Shown here piece by piece: positions 34,695 through 43,710 of a stretch of 64,000 nt of DNA (the stretch's first letter is position 1; every line of letters begins with the position of its first letter). Below the pieces are notes generated by a model. It was given only the letters and a program-made list of their open reading frames with translations. It was not told the origin of the DNA and made no database searches. This stretch comes from Streptomyces sp. QL37. Its GTDB lineage: Bacteria; Actinomycetota; Actinomycetes; Streptomycetales; Streptomycetaceae. The position numbers and the translations under genes were made by a program. The stretch covers positions 2,728,001 through 2,792,000 of the forward strand of contig NZ_PTJS01000001.1 in NCBI RefSeq assembly GCF_002941025.1. The letters run 5' to 3'.

Positions 34695-34831
34695 GCCAGA
34701 CAGTTTAGGGGCGTCACAGTCATGCACTGAAACCGGTTTGTTCAGTAACGGTGTACGTCCGGATGCCCTATGTGAGCGCCGCTTCCGTCAGGATGTTCGG
34801 AACGCATAAGCATTCTGGAGGGGACAGCGCA

Positions 34832-35839
34832 ATGAGCTACAACCAGCCGGGCCCGTACGGCGGGCAGCCGCCGCAGGGCCAGCCCGGACCGTACGGTCAG
34901 CAGCCGGGCCCGTACGGGCAGCAGCCCGGCCCGTACGGCGGCCCCCCGCCGCAGGGGCCTCCGCAGGGCCAGCCCGGCTACGGCTACCCGCAGCAGGCCC
35001 CCCAGGGCGTCCCGCCGCAGCAGCAGCCCCCGCAGGGCTACGGCTACCCGCAGGGCCAGCAGCCGGGTCCGTACGGCCAGCAGCCGCCCACTCCCCCGTA
35101 CGGCGGCCAGCAGGCGTACCCCGGCATGCCTCCGCAGCCGGGCGCCCCGAAGAAGAAGACGGGCCTGATCATCGGCGCGGCCGTGGTGGCGCTGGCGGTC
35201 GTCGCGGGCGGGGTGTACTTCCTGACGTCGGGCGGCGGCAGCGGCGACGTGGCGGACTCCACCAAGGGGTACAAGCTCACGCCGGCCGCCTCGGTGGACA
35301 CGTACAAGAAGGGCGACGAGGGTTCGTCCTCGGACTCTCTGACGAGCAAGGAGAAGACCGAGACCGCGGCCCTGGGCATCAAGGACCCCCACAAGGCCGA
35401 GGCCCAGTACGCGAGCGGCGACCTCGAGAAGAATCCGCTCACGACCAAGATGCTGATGCTCTTCGGCTACTGGGGCGACGTCTCCGACCCCGCGAAGGCG
35501 CTCGACGGCATGTTCACGCAGGCCAAGATGGGAATGGCCGAGAGCGACGATGCCAAGACCTCCCTGGTGGGCAGCCCGAAGGAAGTCACGCCGGACGGCT
35601 TCGAGGGCGCGCTGATGAAGTGCCAGGACATGAAGGTCATCAACGACGAGGCCGACGGCAGCGTGGCGAACGGCCCCAAGGAAATGGTCATGCCCGTCTG
35701 CATCTGGTCCGACTACAGCACCGTCGGCGCGGTCATCGGCGTCGACATCGGCGCGGCCATGACCAACAAGTCCATGTCGCAGGACGAGGTGGCGACCCTC
35801 GCCGCCAAGCTCTACAACACCTCCCGCACCAAGGTCTGA
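34832..35839 (+). CDS. Single-pass membrane protein with Pro/Gly/Tyr/Gln-rich N-terminus
   Basis: 335 residues from the ATG at 34832, preceded by an excellent GGAGGGG. Residues 1-~105 are a low-complexity cytoplasmic segment of repeated PGPYGQQ/GQPGPYG units. One transmembrane helix (TGLIIGAAVVALAVVAGGVYFL) follows at about 110-131, and an extracellular domain of ~200 residues has two Cys (LMKCQDM, MPVCIW). This architecture is common for Streptomyces membrane proteins of unknown function. It is divergent from valS and convergent with clpX. Confidence 0.88.
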   Translation: MSYNQPGPYGGQPPQGQPGPYGQQPGPYGQQPGPYGGPPPQGPPQGQPGYGYPQQAPQGVPPQQQPPQGYGYPQGQQPGPYGQQPPTPPYGGQQAYPGMPPQPGAPKKKTGLIIGAAVVALAVVAGGVYFLTSGGGSGDVADSTKGYKLTPAASVDTYKKGDEGSSSDSLTSKEKTETAALGIKDPHKAEAQYASGDLEKNPLTTKMLMLFGYWGDVSDPAKALDGMFTQAKMGMAESDDAKTSLVGSPKEVTPDGFEGALMKCQDMKVINDEADGSVANGPKEMVMPVCIWSDYSTVGAVIGVDIGAAMTNKSMSQDEVATLAAKLYNTSRTKV

Positions 35840-35851
35840 TCCCGCGCAGCG

Positions 35852-35888
35852 CGAAGGGGCGCCCGGCCAACGGCCGGGCGCCCCTTCG
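35852..35888. terminator. Bidirectional terminator between convergent genes
   Basis: A perfect 17-bp stem (35852-35868 with 35872-35888) with a three-base loop sits between the plus-strand membrane protein stop and the clpX stop. Confidence 0.88.
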
Positions 35889-35909
35889 GCGTCGTGTGGT
35901 GTGCCGCCG

Positions 35910-37208
35910 CTACGCGGACTTCTCGTGGCGGCCGCCGTCGTTCTTGCCGATCGTGCGCGGTTCGCGCGGGACCAGCGTCGGATTGACGTTGTTGCGGACG
36001 ACGTCCGGGGTGATGACCACGCGGGCCACGTCCTTGCGGGACGGCACGTCGTACATCACGGACTGGAGGACTTCCTCCATGATGGCCCGCAGACCTCGCG
36101 CGCCCGTCTGGCGCAGGATCGCCTGGTCGGCGATGGCCTCCAGCGCCTCGCGCTCGAACTCCAGCTCCACACCGTCGAGTTCGAACAGGCGCTGGTACTG
36201 CTTCACCAGCGCGTTGCGCGGCTCGACCAGGATCTGGAGCAGTGCCTCGCGGTCCAGGTTGTGGACCGAGGTCAGCACGGGGAGACGGCCGATGAACTCG
36301 GGGATCATCCCGAACTTCACCAGGTCCTCCGGCATGACCTCCTGGAACTGGTCGCTCGCCTGGATCTCCAGCTTGGAGCGGATCGTCGCGCCGAAACCGA
36401 TGCCCTTGGCGCCGGCCCGCGACTCGATGATCTTCTCCAGGCCCGAGAAGGCGCCGCCCACGATGAACAGGACGTTCGTCGTGTCGATCTGGATGAACTC
36501 CTGGTGCGGGTGCTTCCGTCCGCCCTGCGGCGGCACGGAGGCGGTGGTCCCCTCCAGGATCTTCAGCAGGGCCTGCTGGACGCCCTCGCCGGATACGTCG
36601 CGCGTGATCGACGGGTTCTCGCTCTTGCGGGCGACCTTGTCGATCTCGTCGATGTAGATGATGCCGGTCTCGGCCTTCTTGACGTCGTAGTCAGCGGCCT
36701 GGATCAGCTTCAGCAGGATGTTCTCGACGTCCTCGCCGACATAACCGGCCTCCGTCAGTGCCGTCGCGTCCGCGATGGCGAACGGGACGTTGAGCATGCG
36801 GGCCAGTGTCTGCGCGAGGAGCGTCTTGCCCGAGCCCGTGGGGCCCAGCAGCAGGATGTTGGACTTGGCGAGCTCGATCGCGTCGTCACGATTCGCGCCG
36901 CCGCCGTTCTCCCCGGCCTGGACCCGCTTGTAGTGGTTGTACACAGCGACCGAGAGGGCCTTCTTCGCGGGCTCCTGCCCGACGACGTACCCCTCGAGGA
37001 ACTCGTAGATCTCGCGCGGCTTGGGGAGCTCCTCCCACCGCACCTCGGAGGTCTCTGCGAGCTCCTCCTCGATGATCTCGTTGCAGAGATCGATGCACTC
37101 GTCGCAGATGTACACACCGGGTCCCGCGATGAGCTTCTTCACCTGCTTCTGGCTCTTTCCGCAGAACGAGCACTTGAGCAGGTCGCCGCCATCACCGATG
37201 CGTGCCAC
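35910..37208 (-). CDS. clpX: ATP-dependent Clp protease ATP-binding subunit ClpX
   Basis: 432 residues from the GTG at 37208. The N-terminal zinc-binding domain is [17 protein letters not shown]... CDEC. The AAA+ core has [14 protein letters not shown] (Walker A), [14 protein letters not shown] (Walker B), the pore loop [11 protein letters not shown], and the IGF loop region (GFGATIRSK) for ClpP contact. It unfolds substrates for ClpP. It lies 156 bases downstream of clpP2 with a composite hairpin between, so it is probably transcribed at least partly on its own. Confidence 0.97.
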   Translation of the reverse strand: MARIGDGGDLLKCSFCGKSQKQVKKLIAGPGVYICDECIDLCNEIIEEELAETSEVRWEELPKPREIYEFLEGYVVGQEPAKKALSVAVYNHYKRVQAGENGGGANRDDAIELAKSNILLLGPTGSGKTLLAQTLARMLNVPFAIADATALTEAGYVGEDVENILLKLIQAADYDVKKAETGIIYIDEIDKVARKSENPSITRDVSGEGVQQALLKILEGTTASVPPQGGRKHPHQEFIQIDTTNVLFIVGGAFSGLEKIIESRAGAKGIGFGATIRSKLEIQASDQFQEVMPEDLVKFGMIPEFIGRLPVLTSVHNLDREALLQILVEPRNALVKQYQRLFELDGVELEFEREALEAIADQAILRQTGARGLRAIMEEVLQSVMYDVPSRKDVARVVITPDVVRNNVNPTLVPREPRTIGKNDGGRHEKSA

Positions 37209-37299
37209 GAGGTGCTTCCCCTTCGCCTGGGAGCAGCCTGGTTCAGCGGCTCCTGGTGCCTCTATCCGACGGTACCTTGCCTGGCCCCCCGTTCGGGCC

Positions 37300-37353
37300 C
37301 CCCTTGGCACGGTTCACACGGCCGGGGCCGTGCGGACGGAATGTGCCAAGGGG
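37300..37353 (-). terminator. Composite hairpin between clpP2 and clpX
   Basis: An outer perfect 11-bp stem (37300-37310 with 37343-37353) encloses an inner perfect 7-bp stem (37317-37323 with 37326-37332). It begins 12 bases after the clpP2 stop and likely terminates the clpP1-clpP2 message. Confidence 0.7.
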
Positions 37354-37364
37354 AAAGACCGACG

Positions 37365-38048
37365 TCAGACGGACGCGCCTGCGGTGGTCTTACGGGTGGA
37401 GACAATCTGGTCCACCAGACCGTACGCGAGTGCGTCGTCAGCGGTAAGGATCTTGTCGCGCTCGATGTCCTCGCTGATCTTCTCCAGCGGGGTGGTGGAG
37501 TGCTTCGCCAGCATCTCCTCGAGCTGGGTGCGCATCCGCAGGATCTCGTTGGCCGCGATCTCCAGGTCGGAGAGCTGCTCACGGCCGGTCTGCGAGGACG
37601 GCTGGTGGATCAGCACACGGGCGTGCGGGAGCGCCATGCGCTTGCCCGGGGTGCCCGCGGCCAGCAGGACGGCGGCGGCGGAGGCCGCCTGGCCCATGCA
37701 GACCGTCTGGATGTCCGGCTTCACGAACTGCATCGTGTCGTAGATCGCGGTGAGCGCGGTGAACGAGCCGCCGGGGCTGTTGATGTAGATCGAGATGTCG
37801 CGGTCCGGGTCCATCGACTCCAGGCACAGCAGCTGCGCCATGACGTCGTTGGCCGAGGCGTCGTCGATCTGCACCCCGAGGAAGATCACGCGCTCCTCGA
37901 AGAGCTTCGCGTACGGGTCGTACTCACGCACACCCTGCGAGGTGCGCTCCACGAAGCGCGGGACGACGTAGCGGTTGTCCACCTGCGGGCCGGTGTAGAG
38001 GCCGCTCGCGGAGGCGCCGGAGAGGTTGTTCATGTGGGTGTTCACCAT
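37365..38048 (-). CDS. clpP2: ClpP family protease subunit ClpP2
   Basis: 227 residues from the ATG at 38048; a second in-frame ATG at 38033 is an alternative start. [18 protein letters not shown] is the oxyanion-stabilising region, [17 protein letters not shown] contains the nucleophilic Ser, VLIHQPSSQ the catalytic His, and [19 protein letters not shown] the Asp region. Streptomyces clpP1 and clpP2 form one operon. The subunits degrade regulatory and damaged proteins with ClpX or ClpC. Confidence 0.95.
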   Translation of the reverse strand: MVNTHMNNLSGASASGLYTGPQVDNRYVVPRFVERTSQGVREYDPYAKLFEERVIFLGVQIDDASANDVMAQLLCLESMDPDRDISIYINSPGGSFTALTAIYDTMQFVKPDIQTVCMGQAASAAAVLLAAGTPGKRMALPHARVLIHQPSSQTGREQLSDLEIAANEILRMRTQLEEMLAKHSTTPLEKISEDIERDKILTADDALAYGLVDQIVSTRKTTAGASV

Positions 38049-38115
38049 CCTGGTGGCGTATCTGTGGGCTGGAGGTCTCGGCGTACGAGAGGGTGCGGGG
38101 TGGTGCACGCCCGGA

Positions 38116-38733
38116 TCAGGCTCCGGTGCCGCCGCCGCCCGGGATGCCCGACGCGACCGAGATGATCTCGTCGATGAGGCCGTAGTCCTTGGCCTCCTCG
38201 GCGGTGTACCAGCGGTCGCGGTCGCCGTCGCGGATGATCGTCTCCACGGTCTGACCGGAGTGGTGCGCGGTGATCTCGGCCATCCGCGTCTTCGTACGGA
38301 GCAGGTACTGCGCCTGGATCTTGATGTCCGAGGCGGTACCGCCGATGCCGGCCGAACCCTGGTGCATGAGGATGTCGGTGTTCGGGAGCGCGAAGCGCTT
38401 GCCCGCCGTGCCACCGGTGAGCAGGAACTGGCCCATGGAGGCCGCCATGCCCATGCCGATGGTGACCACGTCGTTCGGGATGTACTGCATGGTGTCGTAG
38501 ACCGCCATGCCGGCCGTCACCGAACCGCCGGGGCTGTTGATGTAGAGGTAGATGTCCTTGTCGGGTTCCGCGGCAAGGAGCAGAAGCTGTGCGGTGATCT
38601 TGTTGGCGATGTCATCGTCGACCTGCTGACCGAGGAAGATGATGCGCTCGCCGAGCAGTCGGCTGTAGACCTGGTCACCGAGGCCTCCACCGAGGGACGG
38701 CTCTCCGGCGGCGTAGGGCATCAGATTCGTCAC
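38116..38733 (-). CDS. clpP1: ClpP family protease subunit ClpP1
   Basis: 205 residues. [35 protein letters not shown] (Ser nucleophile) and [12 protein letters not shown] (His) with [22 protein letters not shown] (Asp region) give a complete triad. The GTG start follows a promoter region with a ClgR-type operator, consistent with the known ClgR activation of clpP1P2 in Streptomyces. The C-terminal tail is Gly-rich. Confidence 0.96.
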   Translation of the reverse strand: MTNLMPYAAGEPSLGGGLGDQVYSRLLGERIIFLGQQVDDDIANKITAQLLLLAAEPDKDIYLYINSPGGSVTAGMAVYDTMQYIPNDVVTIGMGMAASMGQFLLTGGTAGKRFALPNTDILMHQGSAGIGGTASDIKIQAQYLLRTKTRMAEITAHHSGQTVETIIRDGDRDRWYTAEEAKDYGLIDEIISVASGIPGGGGTGA

Positions 38734-38866
38734 GTATCCACCTGCTCGTCTCTGACGGCTCCGGCCGTCTCAGCGTCTTCGTACCGGGTGGGCCGGGACT
38801 ACCCGACCCTTCCTCTTCATGGACCCTAACGCGCAGGTGGGACAACGCCATCCCGCTTCCCCAACT

Positions 38867-38880
38867 GTTCGCTGGGAGCG
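38867..38880 (-). promoter_or_regulatory. ClgR operator upstream of clpP1
   Basis: The site GTTCGC-5N-GCG occurs 134 bases upstream of the clpP1 start. This matches the published ClgR binding motif found ahead of clpP1, clpC and lon in Streptomyces. I read it from the plus strand; the core CGC-N5-GCG is near-symmetric. Confidence 0.75.
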
Positions 38881-38940
38881 CAAGGTGAGCAGTCCGCACA
38901 AGGGTTCCGGGGCGGTTCCCCCGGGCGCGGGCCGATAAGA

Positions 38941-38976
38941 CGACGGGCCCCGGACTCATGCGTCCGGGGCCCGTCG
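38941..38976 (-). terminator. Terminator of tig
   Basis: A perfect 14-bp stem (38941-38954 with 38963-38976) with an eight-base loop begins 30 bases after the tig stop. Confidence 0.82.
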
Positions 38977-39006
38977 TGCGGATCAGATCAACGATCGGAG
39001 CGGGGC

Positions 39007-40404
39007 TCAGGCCTCGTTCTTCTCGTCCTTCTTCTCGTCGGCCGACTCGGTGGTCTCCTCGGCGGCCTCGACCGTCTCGGTGGCCTCGTCCTCATCGTCC
39101 TCGAGCTCGACGACCTCACCGTTGGTGTCGACGACCTTGGCGGCCTCGACCACGACGGCGAGCGCCTTGCCGCGGGCGACCTCGCCGACGAGCATCGGCA
39201 CCTGGCCGCCTTCGACGACGGCCTGGGCGAACTGGTCGGGGCTCATACCGGAGGACTGCGCGCGCCGCATGAGGTGCTCGGTGAGCTCCTCCTGGTTGAC
39301 GTTCAGCTTCTCCTTGTTGACGAGCTCGTCAAGGATGAACTGGGTCTTGATGCCCTTGATGGCCTGCTCGGAGGTCTCGTTCTCGAACTCCTCCAGGGTC
39401 TTGCCCTGGATCTCGAGGTACTTCTCCAGGTCGAGACCCATCTGGCCGAGCTGGTGGTGCTCCAGGTTGTGCTTGCGGGTCTGGACCTCGTCCGCGAGAA
39501 GCTTCTCGGGGATCGGGACCTCGGCCAGCTTCAGCAGCTCCTCGAGGACGCGCTCCTGGGCCTGGGTGGCCTGGTCGTACTGCTTGGTGCTCTCGAGGCG
39601 CTTGCGGCTGTCCTCGCGGAGCTCGGCGAGCGTGTCGAACTCGCTCGCCATCTGCGCGAAGTCGTCGTCCAGCTCGGGCAGTTCGCGGGAGGCGACGGCG
39701 GTGACCTTGACGGTGACCTCCGCTTCCTTGCCCTCGGCGGAGCCGCCCTTCAGCTCGGAGGTGAAGGTGGCCTCGCCACCGGCCTCCAGGCCGGTCACGG
39801 CCTCGTCGATGCCTTCGAGGAGCTCGCCGGAACCGATGGTGTACGAGACACCGGCGGCCACGCCGTCCTCGAGGACCTCTCCGTCGACCTTGGCCTCGAG
39901 GTCGATCGTGACGACGTCGCCCTCGGCCGCGGCACGCTCGACCGGGTTGGTCGAGGCGAAGCGCTCACGGAGCTGCTCCACGGCCTTGTCGACGTCCTCG
40001 TCGCTGACTTCGAGTGCGTCCACGGTGACCTCGATGCCGGAGTAGTCCGGAATCTCGATCTCGGGACGGACATCCACCTCGGCGGTGAAGGCCAGCAGCT
40101 CGCCATCCTTGAGTTCGGTGATGTCAACCTCGGGCTGGCCCAGAACGTTGAGCTCACCCTCGTTGACAGCCTCGGTGTAGAACTTCGGAAGGGCGTCGTT
40201 GACGGCCTCCTCCAGCACAGCACCACGGCCGAACCGCTGGTCGATGACGCGGTTGGGGATCTTGCCCTTACGGAAGCCCTTCACCGTGACCTGCTGGTTG
40301 ATCTTCTTGTACGCCGCGTCGAGGCTGTCCTTGAGCTCCTCGAAGGGCACCTCGATGCTGAGCCGAACCCGAGTCGGGTTCAGGGTCTCCACGGCGCTCT
40401 TCAC
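39007..40404 (-). CDS. tig: Trigger factor
   Basis: 465 residues from the GTG at 40404 (AAGGAGA upstream). The N-terminal ribosome-binding domain has [19 protein letters not shown] (GFRxGxxP signature). A PPIase domain ([40 protein letters not shown]) and a helical C-terminal chaperone domain follow. The last ~60 residues are an acidic tail ([19 protein letters not shown]), longer than in E. coli. It assists folding of nascent chains. It lies upstream of clpP1 in the usual tig-clpP-clpX order. Confidence 0.96.
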   Translation of the reverse strand: MKSAVETLNPTRVRLSIEVPFEELKDSLDAAYKKINQQVTVKGFRKGKIPNRVIDQRFGRGAVLEEAVNDALPKFYTEAVNEGELNVLGQPEVDITELKDGELLAFTAEVDVRPEIEIPDYSGIEVTVDALEVSDEDVDKAVEQLRERFASTNPVERAAAEGDVVTIDLEAKVDGEVLEDGVAAGVSYTIGSGELLEGIDEAVTGLEAGGEATFTSELKGGSAEGKEAEVTVKVTAVASRELPELDDDFAQMASEFDTLAELREDSRKRLESTKQYDQATQAQERVLEELLKLAEVPIPEKLLADEVQTRKHNLEHHQLGQMGLDLEKYLEIQGKTLEEFENETSEQAIKGIKTQFILDELVNKEKLNVNQEELTEHLMRRAQSSGMSPDQFAQAVVEGGQVPMLVGEVARGKALAVVVEAAKVVDTNGEVVELEDDEDEATETVEAAEETTESADEKKDEKNEA

Positions 40405-40554
40405 GGTTCGGTCTCCTTGGTGGCTGACTTCTTGGGGTTCTGCTGGGCCGCCGAGAGGCGGCTTCGCGGATCGAGCCCGGTACATCAGACACACGGGCAC
40501 GCAATTTGCATAGTAACGGCAAGGGGGAGGACTCCCACAATGCGATCTTGCTGG

Positions 40555-40631
40555 TGGTCGGGGTGGCCGGATTCGAACCGACGACCTTCCGCTCCCAAAG
40601 CGGACGCGCTACCAAGCTGCGCCACACCCCG
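40555..40631 (-). tRNA. tRNA-Pro (anticodon TGG)
   Basis: The minus strand reads CGGGGTGTGGCGCAGCTTGG and onward to GGTTCGAATCC and CACCCCG-A-CCA. The acceptor stem CGGGGTG pairs with CACCCCG, the anticodon loop CTTTGGGA gives TGG, and CCA is encoded. 77 nt in all. Confidence 0.95.
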
Positions 40632-40808
40632 TCGGTGCGACACGTAGGGTACATGCAGAAGGGCGCCGCGCAGACCGCTTCGCGCAAGCGTCCTCGGGGG
40701 GAGTCACGGGGGCGCACCGATACGGGTGTGCGCGCACCTTCCCCGACCCGCTACGATGCTCCACGTACCGAGTTCCGCCGGGCTTTCCGGACCGGCGCCG
40801 CGGTGCTT

Positions 40809-40882
40809 GCGGGCGTAGCTCAATGGTAGAGCCCTAGTCTTCCAAACTAGCTACGCGGGTTCGATTCCCGTCGCCCGCTCCA
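40809..40882 (+). tRNA. tRNA-Gly (anticodon TCC), integration site of the AICE
   Basis: GCGGGCG pairs with CGCCCGC, the anticodon loop is CTTCCAA (TCC), the T-loop is GGTTCGATTCC and CCA is encoded. 74 nt. The gene remains intact because the element's attP restores its 3' part; the displaced original 3' part lies at 50825-50869. Confidence 0.96.
40838..40882 (+). repeat. attL: left copy of the 45-bp integration direct repeat
   Basis: 45 bases running from the anticodon stem of tRNA-Gly to its CCA are repeated exactly at 50825-50869. The repeat ends at both sides by sequence divergence, which defines the AICE boundaries. Confidence 0.93.
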
Positions 40883-40888
40883 ACAGCT

Positions 40889-40927
40889 CAGGGCCAGGTC
40901 AGAGGATTATCCCTCCGCCTGGCCCTG
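40889..40927. terminator. Hairpin between tRNA-Gly and int
   Basis: A perfect 10-bp stem (40889-40898 with 40918-40927) with a further short inner pairing lies between the tRNA 3' end and the int stop. It can serve both converging transcripts. Confidence 0.7.
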
Positions 40928-40952
40928 ATGTCTTTGAGATCTTCGTTTCGCC

Positions 40953-42092
40953 CTACGTGCCCGCTGCGTGCCCGTTCGGTGCGGGATCTTGCTTCCGAGC
41001 CTGCTCGACCGCAGCACTCACGGCATTGCCGATCAGCCGTTCCCGCTCAGCCGTCGCGTGCTGGTAGATCAGTGCCGCGCGCGCCGTACTGTGACCCATT
41101 CTCGTCATCAGCTCGCGAGTGCTGGCACCGGTCGCCGCAGCGAGCGTGTTGCCAGTGTGCCGAAGATCATGAAAGTGCAGGCCCTTGATCCCCACCTGAC
41201 CGCACGCGTTGCGCCACAGCCGGTTGAAGTGGTTCCGCCGAGGTGTTGCGCCCTTGGCTCCGACGAAGACACGGCCATCGGCTCCATGCTCGGAATAGAC
41301 CGCCAGGTGCGCAGTCAGCTCCTCGTGGATCACAGCCGGGATGGCCACGGTGCGCTTACCGGCGGCGCTCTTGGGCTCCTTCACCAAGCGCTCACCGTTG
41401 TGCAGTTCGGCGATGTTCCGGCGAACGCGCAGGGTGCCGGCGCCCAAATCCAAGTCCCGGCGGCGCAGGCCGACCAGCTCACCCCAGCGAAGCCCTGAGA
41501 AGGCCGCTAGGAGCACGAGAGCCCGGTATCGAGGCTGGATAGCTCCGGCCAGCTCGTAGACCTCCTGAACCGTCGCGGTGGGCCTCTCAGGGGTTGGCGA
41601 CGTGCTCGCCCCCTTGACCCGGCACGGGTTGCGACGAATCAACCGGTCGTCCACGGCCGTCATGAGTACCGCCCGAAGGAGGGCGTACGACTTCGCCACA
41701 GTTGACGAGCCCACGCCGCTCTCCAGTCGAGCCACCCGCCAGGCTCGAACTCTGGCCGATGAGATGTCGGCAACGGCGACTCCGCCGAAGGTGGGTGCCA
41801 GATGATTCCGCAGGAGCGAGCGGTACAGGTCTGCGGTGGAGGCACCAATGCCCCGCTCAGCAATCCACGTGGCCGCGTACGAGCCGAAGTCGATCTGCCC
41901 AGCGTCTGGGTCAGCCCAGTCACCCGACCTCAGCTCCGCTTGCCGCTCGGCAAGCCAGTCATCCGCATCGCGCTTTGTGCGGAAGGTCTCCGGGGCCGGG
42001 CGGTCGATGCCGTCAGCCCCGAGGTAGCGAGCTTGGTACCGCCCGGAAGGCAGCTTCCGCACCCGACCGAACGAACGTTTCCTGCTCGCCAT
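40953..42092 (-). CDS. int: Tyrosine recombinase / integrase of the AICE
   Basis: 379 residues. The N-terminal part is the arm-binding AP2-like and SAM-like core-binding region (GRYQARYLGADGIDRPAPETF, GSYAATWIAERGIGASTADLYRS). The catalytic domain has LAAFSGLRWGELVGLRRRDL (first Arg), LHFHDLRHTGNTLAAATGAS (His-x-x-Arg), MGHSTARAALIYQHAT (His and the Tyr nucleophile). It integrates the element into tRNA-Gly. Its ATG overlaps the xis stop by one base (TAATG). The last codons contain the repeated CGTGCCCG sites described separately. Confidence 0.95.
   Translation of the reverse strand: MASRKRSFGRVRKLPSGRYQARYLGADGIDRPAPETFRTKRDADDWLAERQAELRSGDWADPDAGQIDFGSYAATWIAERGIGASTADLYRSLLRNHLAPTFGGVAVADISSARVRAWRVARLESGVGSSTVAKSYALLRAVLMTAVDDRLIRRNPCRVKGASTSPTPERPTATVQEVYELAGAIQPRYRALVLLAAFSGLRWGELVGLRRRDLDLGAGTLRVRRNIAELHNGERLVKEPKSAAGKRTVAIPAVIHEELTAHLAVYSEHGADGRVFVGAKGATPRRNHFNRLWRNACGQVGIKGLHFHDLRHTGNTLAAATGASTRELMTRMGHSTARAALIYQHATAERERLIGNAVSAAVEQARKQDPAPNGHAAGT
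40956..40974. repeat. Left candidate integrase arm sites (two CGTGCCCG copies)
   Basis: CGTGCCCG occurs at 40956-40963 and 40967-40974, an 11-bp period, inside the 3' end of int. The same pair with the same period occurs near attR at 50705-50723. Confidence 0.5.
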
Positions 42093-42301
42093 TAGGCAGC
42101 CCTCCTCAGAGTGGACCGGCGTGCAGTCGCCGGCTGCACCGTGTGGGCTGCGATGTAGGCCGATACGGCGGTTTCGGGGATGCGGACGTGTCGACCGACC
42201 TTGACGAAGGTGATCCTTCGTTCCTCGATCAACCGCCGCGGGAACCGGACGGTGGTTCCGAGGAGTTCGGCGACCTGGTCAACGCTGAGCAGTCGTTCCA
42301 T
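42092..42301 (-). CDS. xis: Excisionase, helix-turn-helix DNA-binding protein
   Basis: 69 residues starting at the ATG at 42301. ERLLSVDQVAELLGTTVRFPRRLIEERRITFVKVGRHVRIPE is the MerR-like winged helix of the excisionase family. It is translationally coupled to int by a one-base overlap and lies just after rep. It would bias Int towards excision. The frame is open far upstream but only as the shadow of rep. Confidence 0.88.
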   Translation of the reverse strand: MERLLSVDQVAELLGTTVRFPRRLIEERRITFVKVGRHVRIPETAVSAYIAAHTVQPATARRSTLRRAA

Positions 42302-42303
42302 GC

Positions 42304-43710
42304 TCACCACTCCCCTGTGGTGTCGAGCGCTTCGAGTTCGGCGCGGTGTTCGCGGGCGGTGTCGCGGTTGTGTTGGATGTCGCGGTGGATGTTGGCGGCG
42401 AGCCAGGATTCGCCGGGGGTGTGGCCATGGCCGGCGTAGGCCCAGTGCGCGAGCGTGAGCGTGGTTGCTTCCGGGCGGTCGTCCGGGGCAGGCAGGCCGA
42501 GGGCTTCCCGTTGCTGTGCGGCCCGGTAATCGGCGCGGACCTGGCGGAGCGCCCCGAGGGTGGTGGAGTACCGGCGAGACTTCGTGGAGAAGTGGCCGCG
42601 GAAGCCGAGCATGTGGGCCCAGTCCCGAAGCTTGCGGTCCGGGTAGGCGTGGTGGAGATCCAGGCAAGCTTCGATCAGCCGGCGCGGGTGTTCCGGCACG
42701 TCAAGGAGGATCAGGGCTTCCTTGTTGCCGATGCGGTGATCGACGGTGCCGGTCGTCTCAGCCGCTTTGGTCGCGTACTTCGCGACGTAGGAGGCCACGG
42801 CCTGTTCGGTGAGGTCTTCGCCGTTGCCGAACGCGCCGATGGGCTGGACGTCAATCTGTGTTCCCCAGCGCAGCACCCATTCGTTGACGATTCCGGCGGT
42901 CGGGTTGGGTGGCACGGTAACTTCGACCCGGGCGGCAGTCGCGCGAATGGCGTCGTCGAGGAGATCGAGGGTGGCCCAGGCCGGGGGCGGCGAGTCCGGG
43001 CCGTCGGGTCCGTCGAAGCGGATCACGGCATGGAAGTGGACCGCACCGCGCTTTTGGTACTCGGCGACCTTCCCGAAGGACAGCCGGGACTGTTCGCGGG
43101 CGGCTTTCTGGGTGAGGCCGGCTCGGCGGGCGATTTCGCGGCGGAGGTAGATCGTGAAGTAGCGCCAGAGGTCGGAGGCGTGGTTGTTCCACAGCACCGC
43201 CCCCGCGTAGTCGTAGGTGTCCGAGGCGAGCGGGGTTCCGAGTTCGGGTGCGTCCTCCGCGTGCCGGGTCCCGCAGCGGCAGGGCCGGTTGCCGGGCCGG
43301 TTGTGGACCGGGCCGAACGACGGGGCCGTGAGCGTGGCGAAGACCCTGGGGTGATCCCGGATCGTGGTCGGGGTTCCCTTGTCGGGGTCGCCGGTGAGGC
43401 CGGCTCGGATGAGGTGGTAGGTGTCGCCGGCGTAGGTCCAGGCGCAGGCGGGGCAGCGGGAGGCGCGGCGGTTGCCGCAGGCGATGCGTAACAGGCCGCC
43501 GGGCTCGGTGTCGGTCGTGTAGTGGTGCAGGAGGGTGCCGGTGGCCCGGTCGGTGGTCTTGGTGGCGCCGGTGAGGTGGATGGGCTGAGCGCATCCACCG
43601 GTGCGGCGGATCTGTTCGTTCCAGCGGTCGAAGCCGGTGGACCCGGCCACCCTCAGCACGTCGGCGAGGGTGGTCGGGTCCAGGCCCGCCGCGGTGGCGG
43701 TGTCGTTCAC
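42304..43710 (-). CDS. RepSA-type replication initiator
   Basis: 468 residues from the GTG at 43710, which overlaps the methyltransferase stop as GTGA. RRASRCPACAWTYAGDTYHL has a CxxC zinc-type motif, and VFATLTAPSFGPVHNR and a second Cys cluster (RPCRCGTRH) follow. YQKRGAVHFHAVIRFDG carries the HxH metal-binding motif of HUH rolling-circle initiators. This matches RepSA of pSAM2 as I know it. It starts rolling-circle replication of the excised element. The catalytic Tyr cannot be assigned by eye. Confidence 0.88.
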   Translation of the reverse strand: MNDTATAAGLDPTTLADVLRVAGSTGFDRWNEQIRRTGGCAQPIHLTGATKTTDRATGTLLHHYTTDTEPGGLLRIACGNRRASRCPACAWTYAGDTYHLIRAGLTGDPDKGTPTTIRDHPRVFATLTAPSFGPVHNRPGNRPCRCGTRHAEDAPELGTPLASDTYDYAGAVLWNNHASDLWRYFTIYLRREIARRAGLTQKAAREQSRLSFGKVAEYQKRGAVHFHAVIRFDGPDGPDSPPPAWATLDLLDDAIRATAARVEVTVPPNPTAGIVNEWVLRWGTQIDVQPIGAFGNGEDLTEQAVASYVAKYATKAAETTGTVDHRIGNKEALILLDVPEHPRRLIEACLDLHHAYPDRKLRDWAHMLGFRGHFSTKSRRYSTTLGALRQVRADYRAAQQREALGLPAPDDRPEATTLTLAHWAYAGHGHTPGESWLAANIHRDIQHNRDTAREHRAELEALDTTGEW

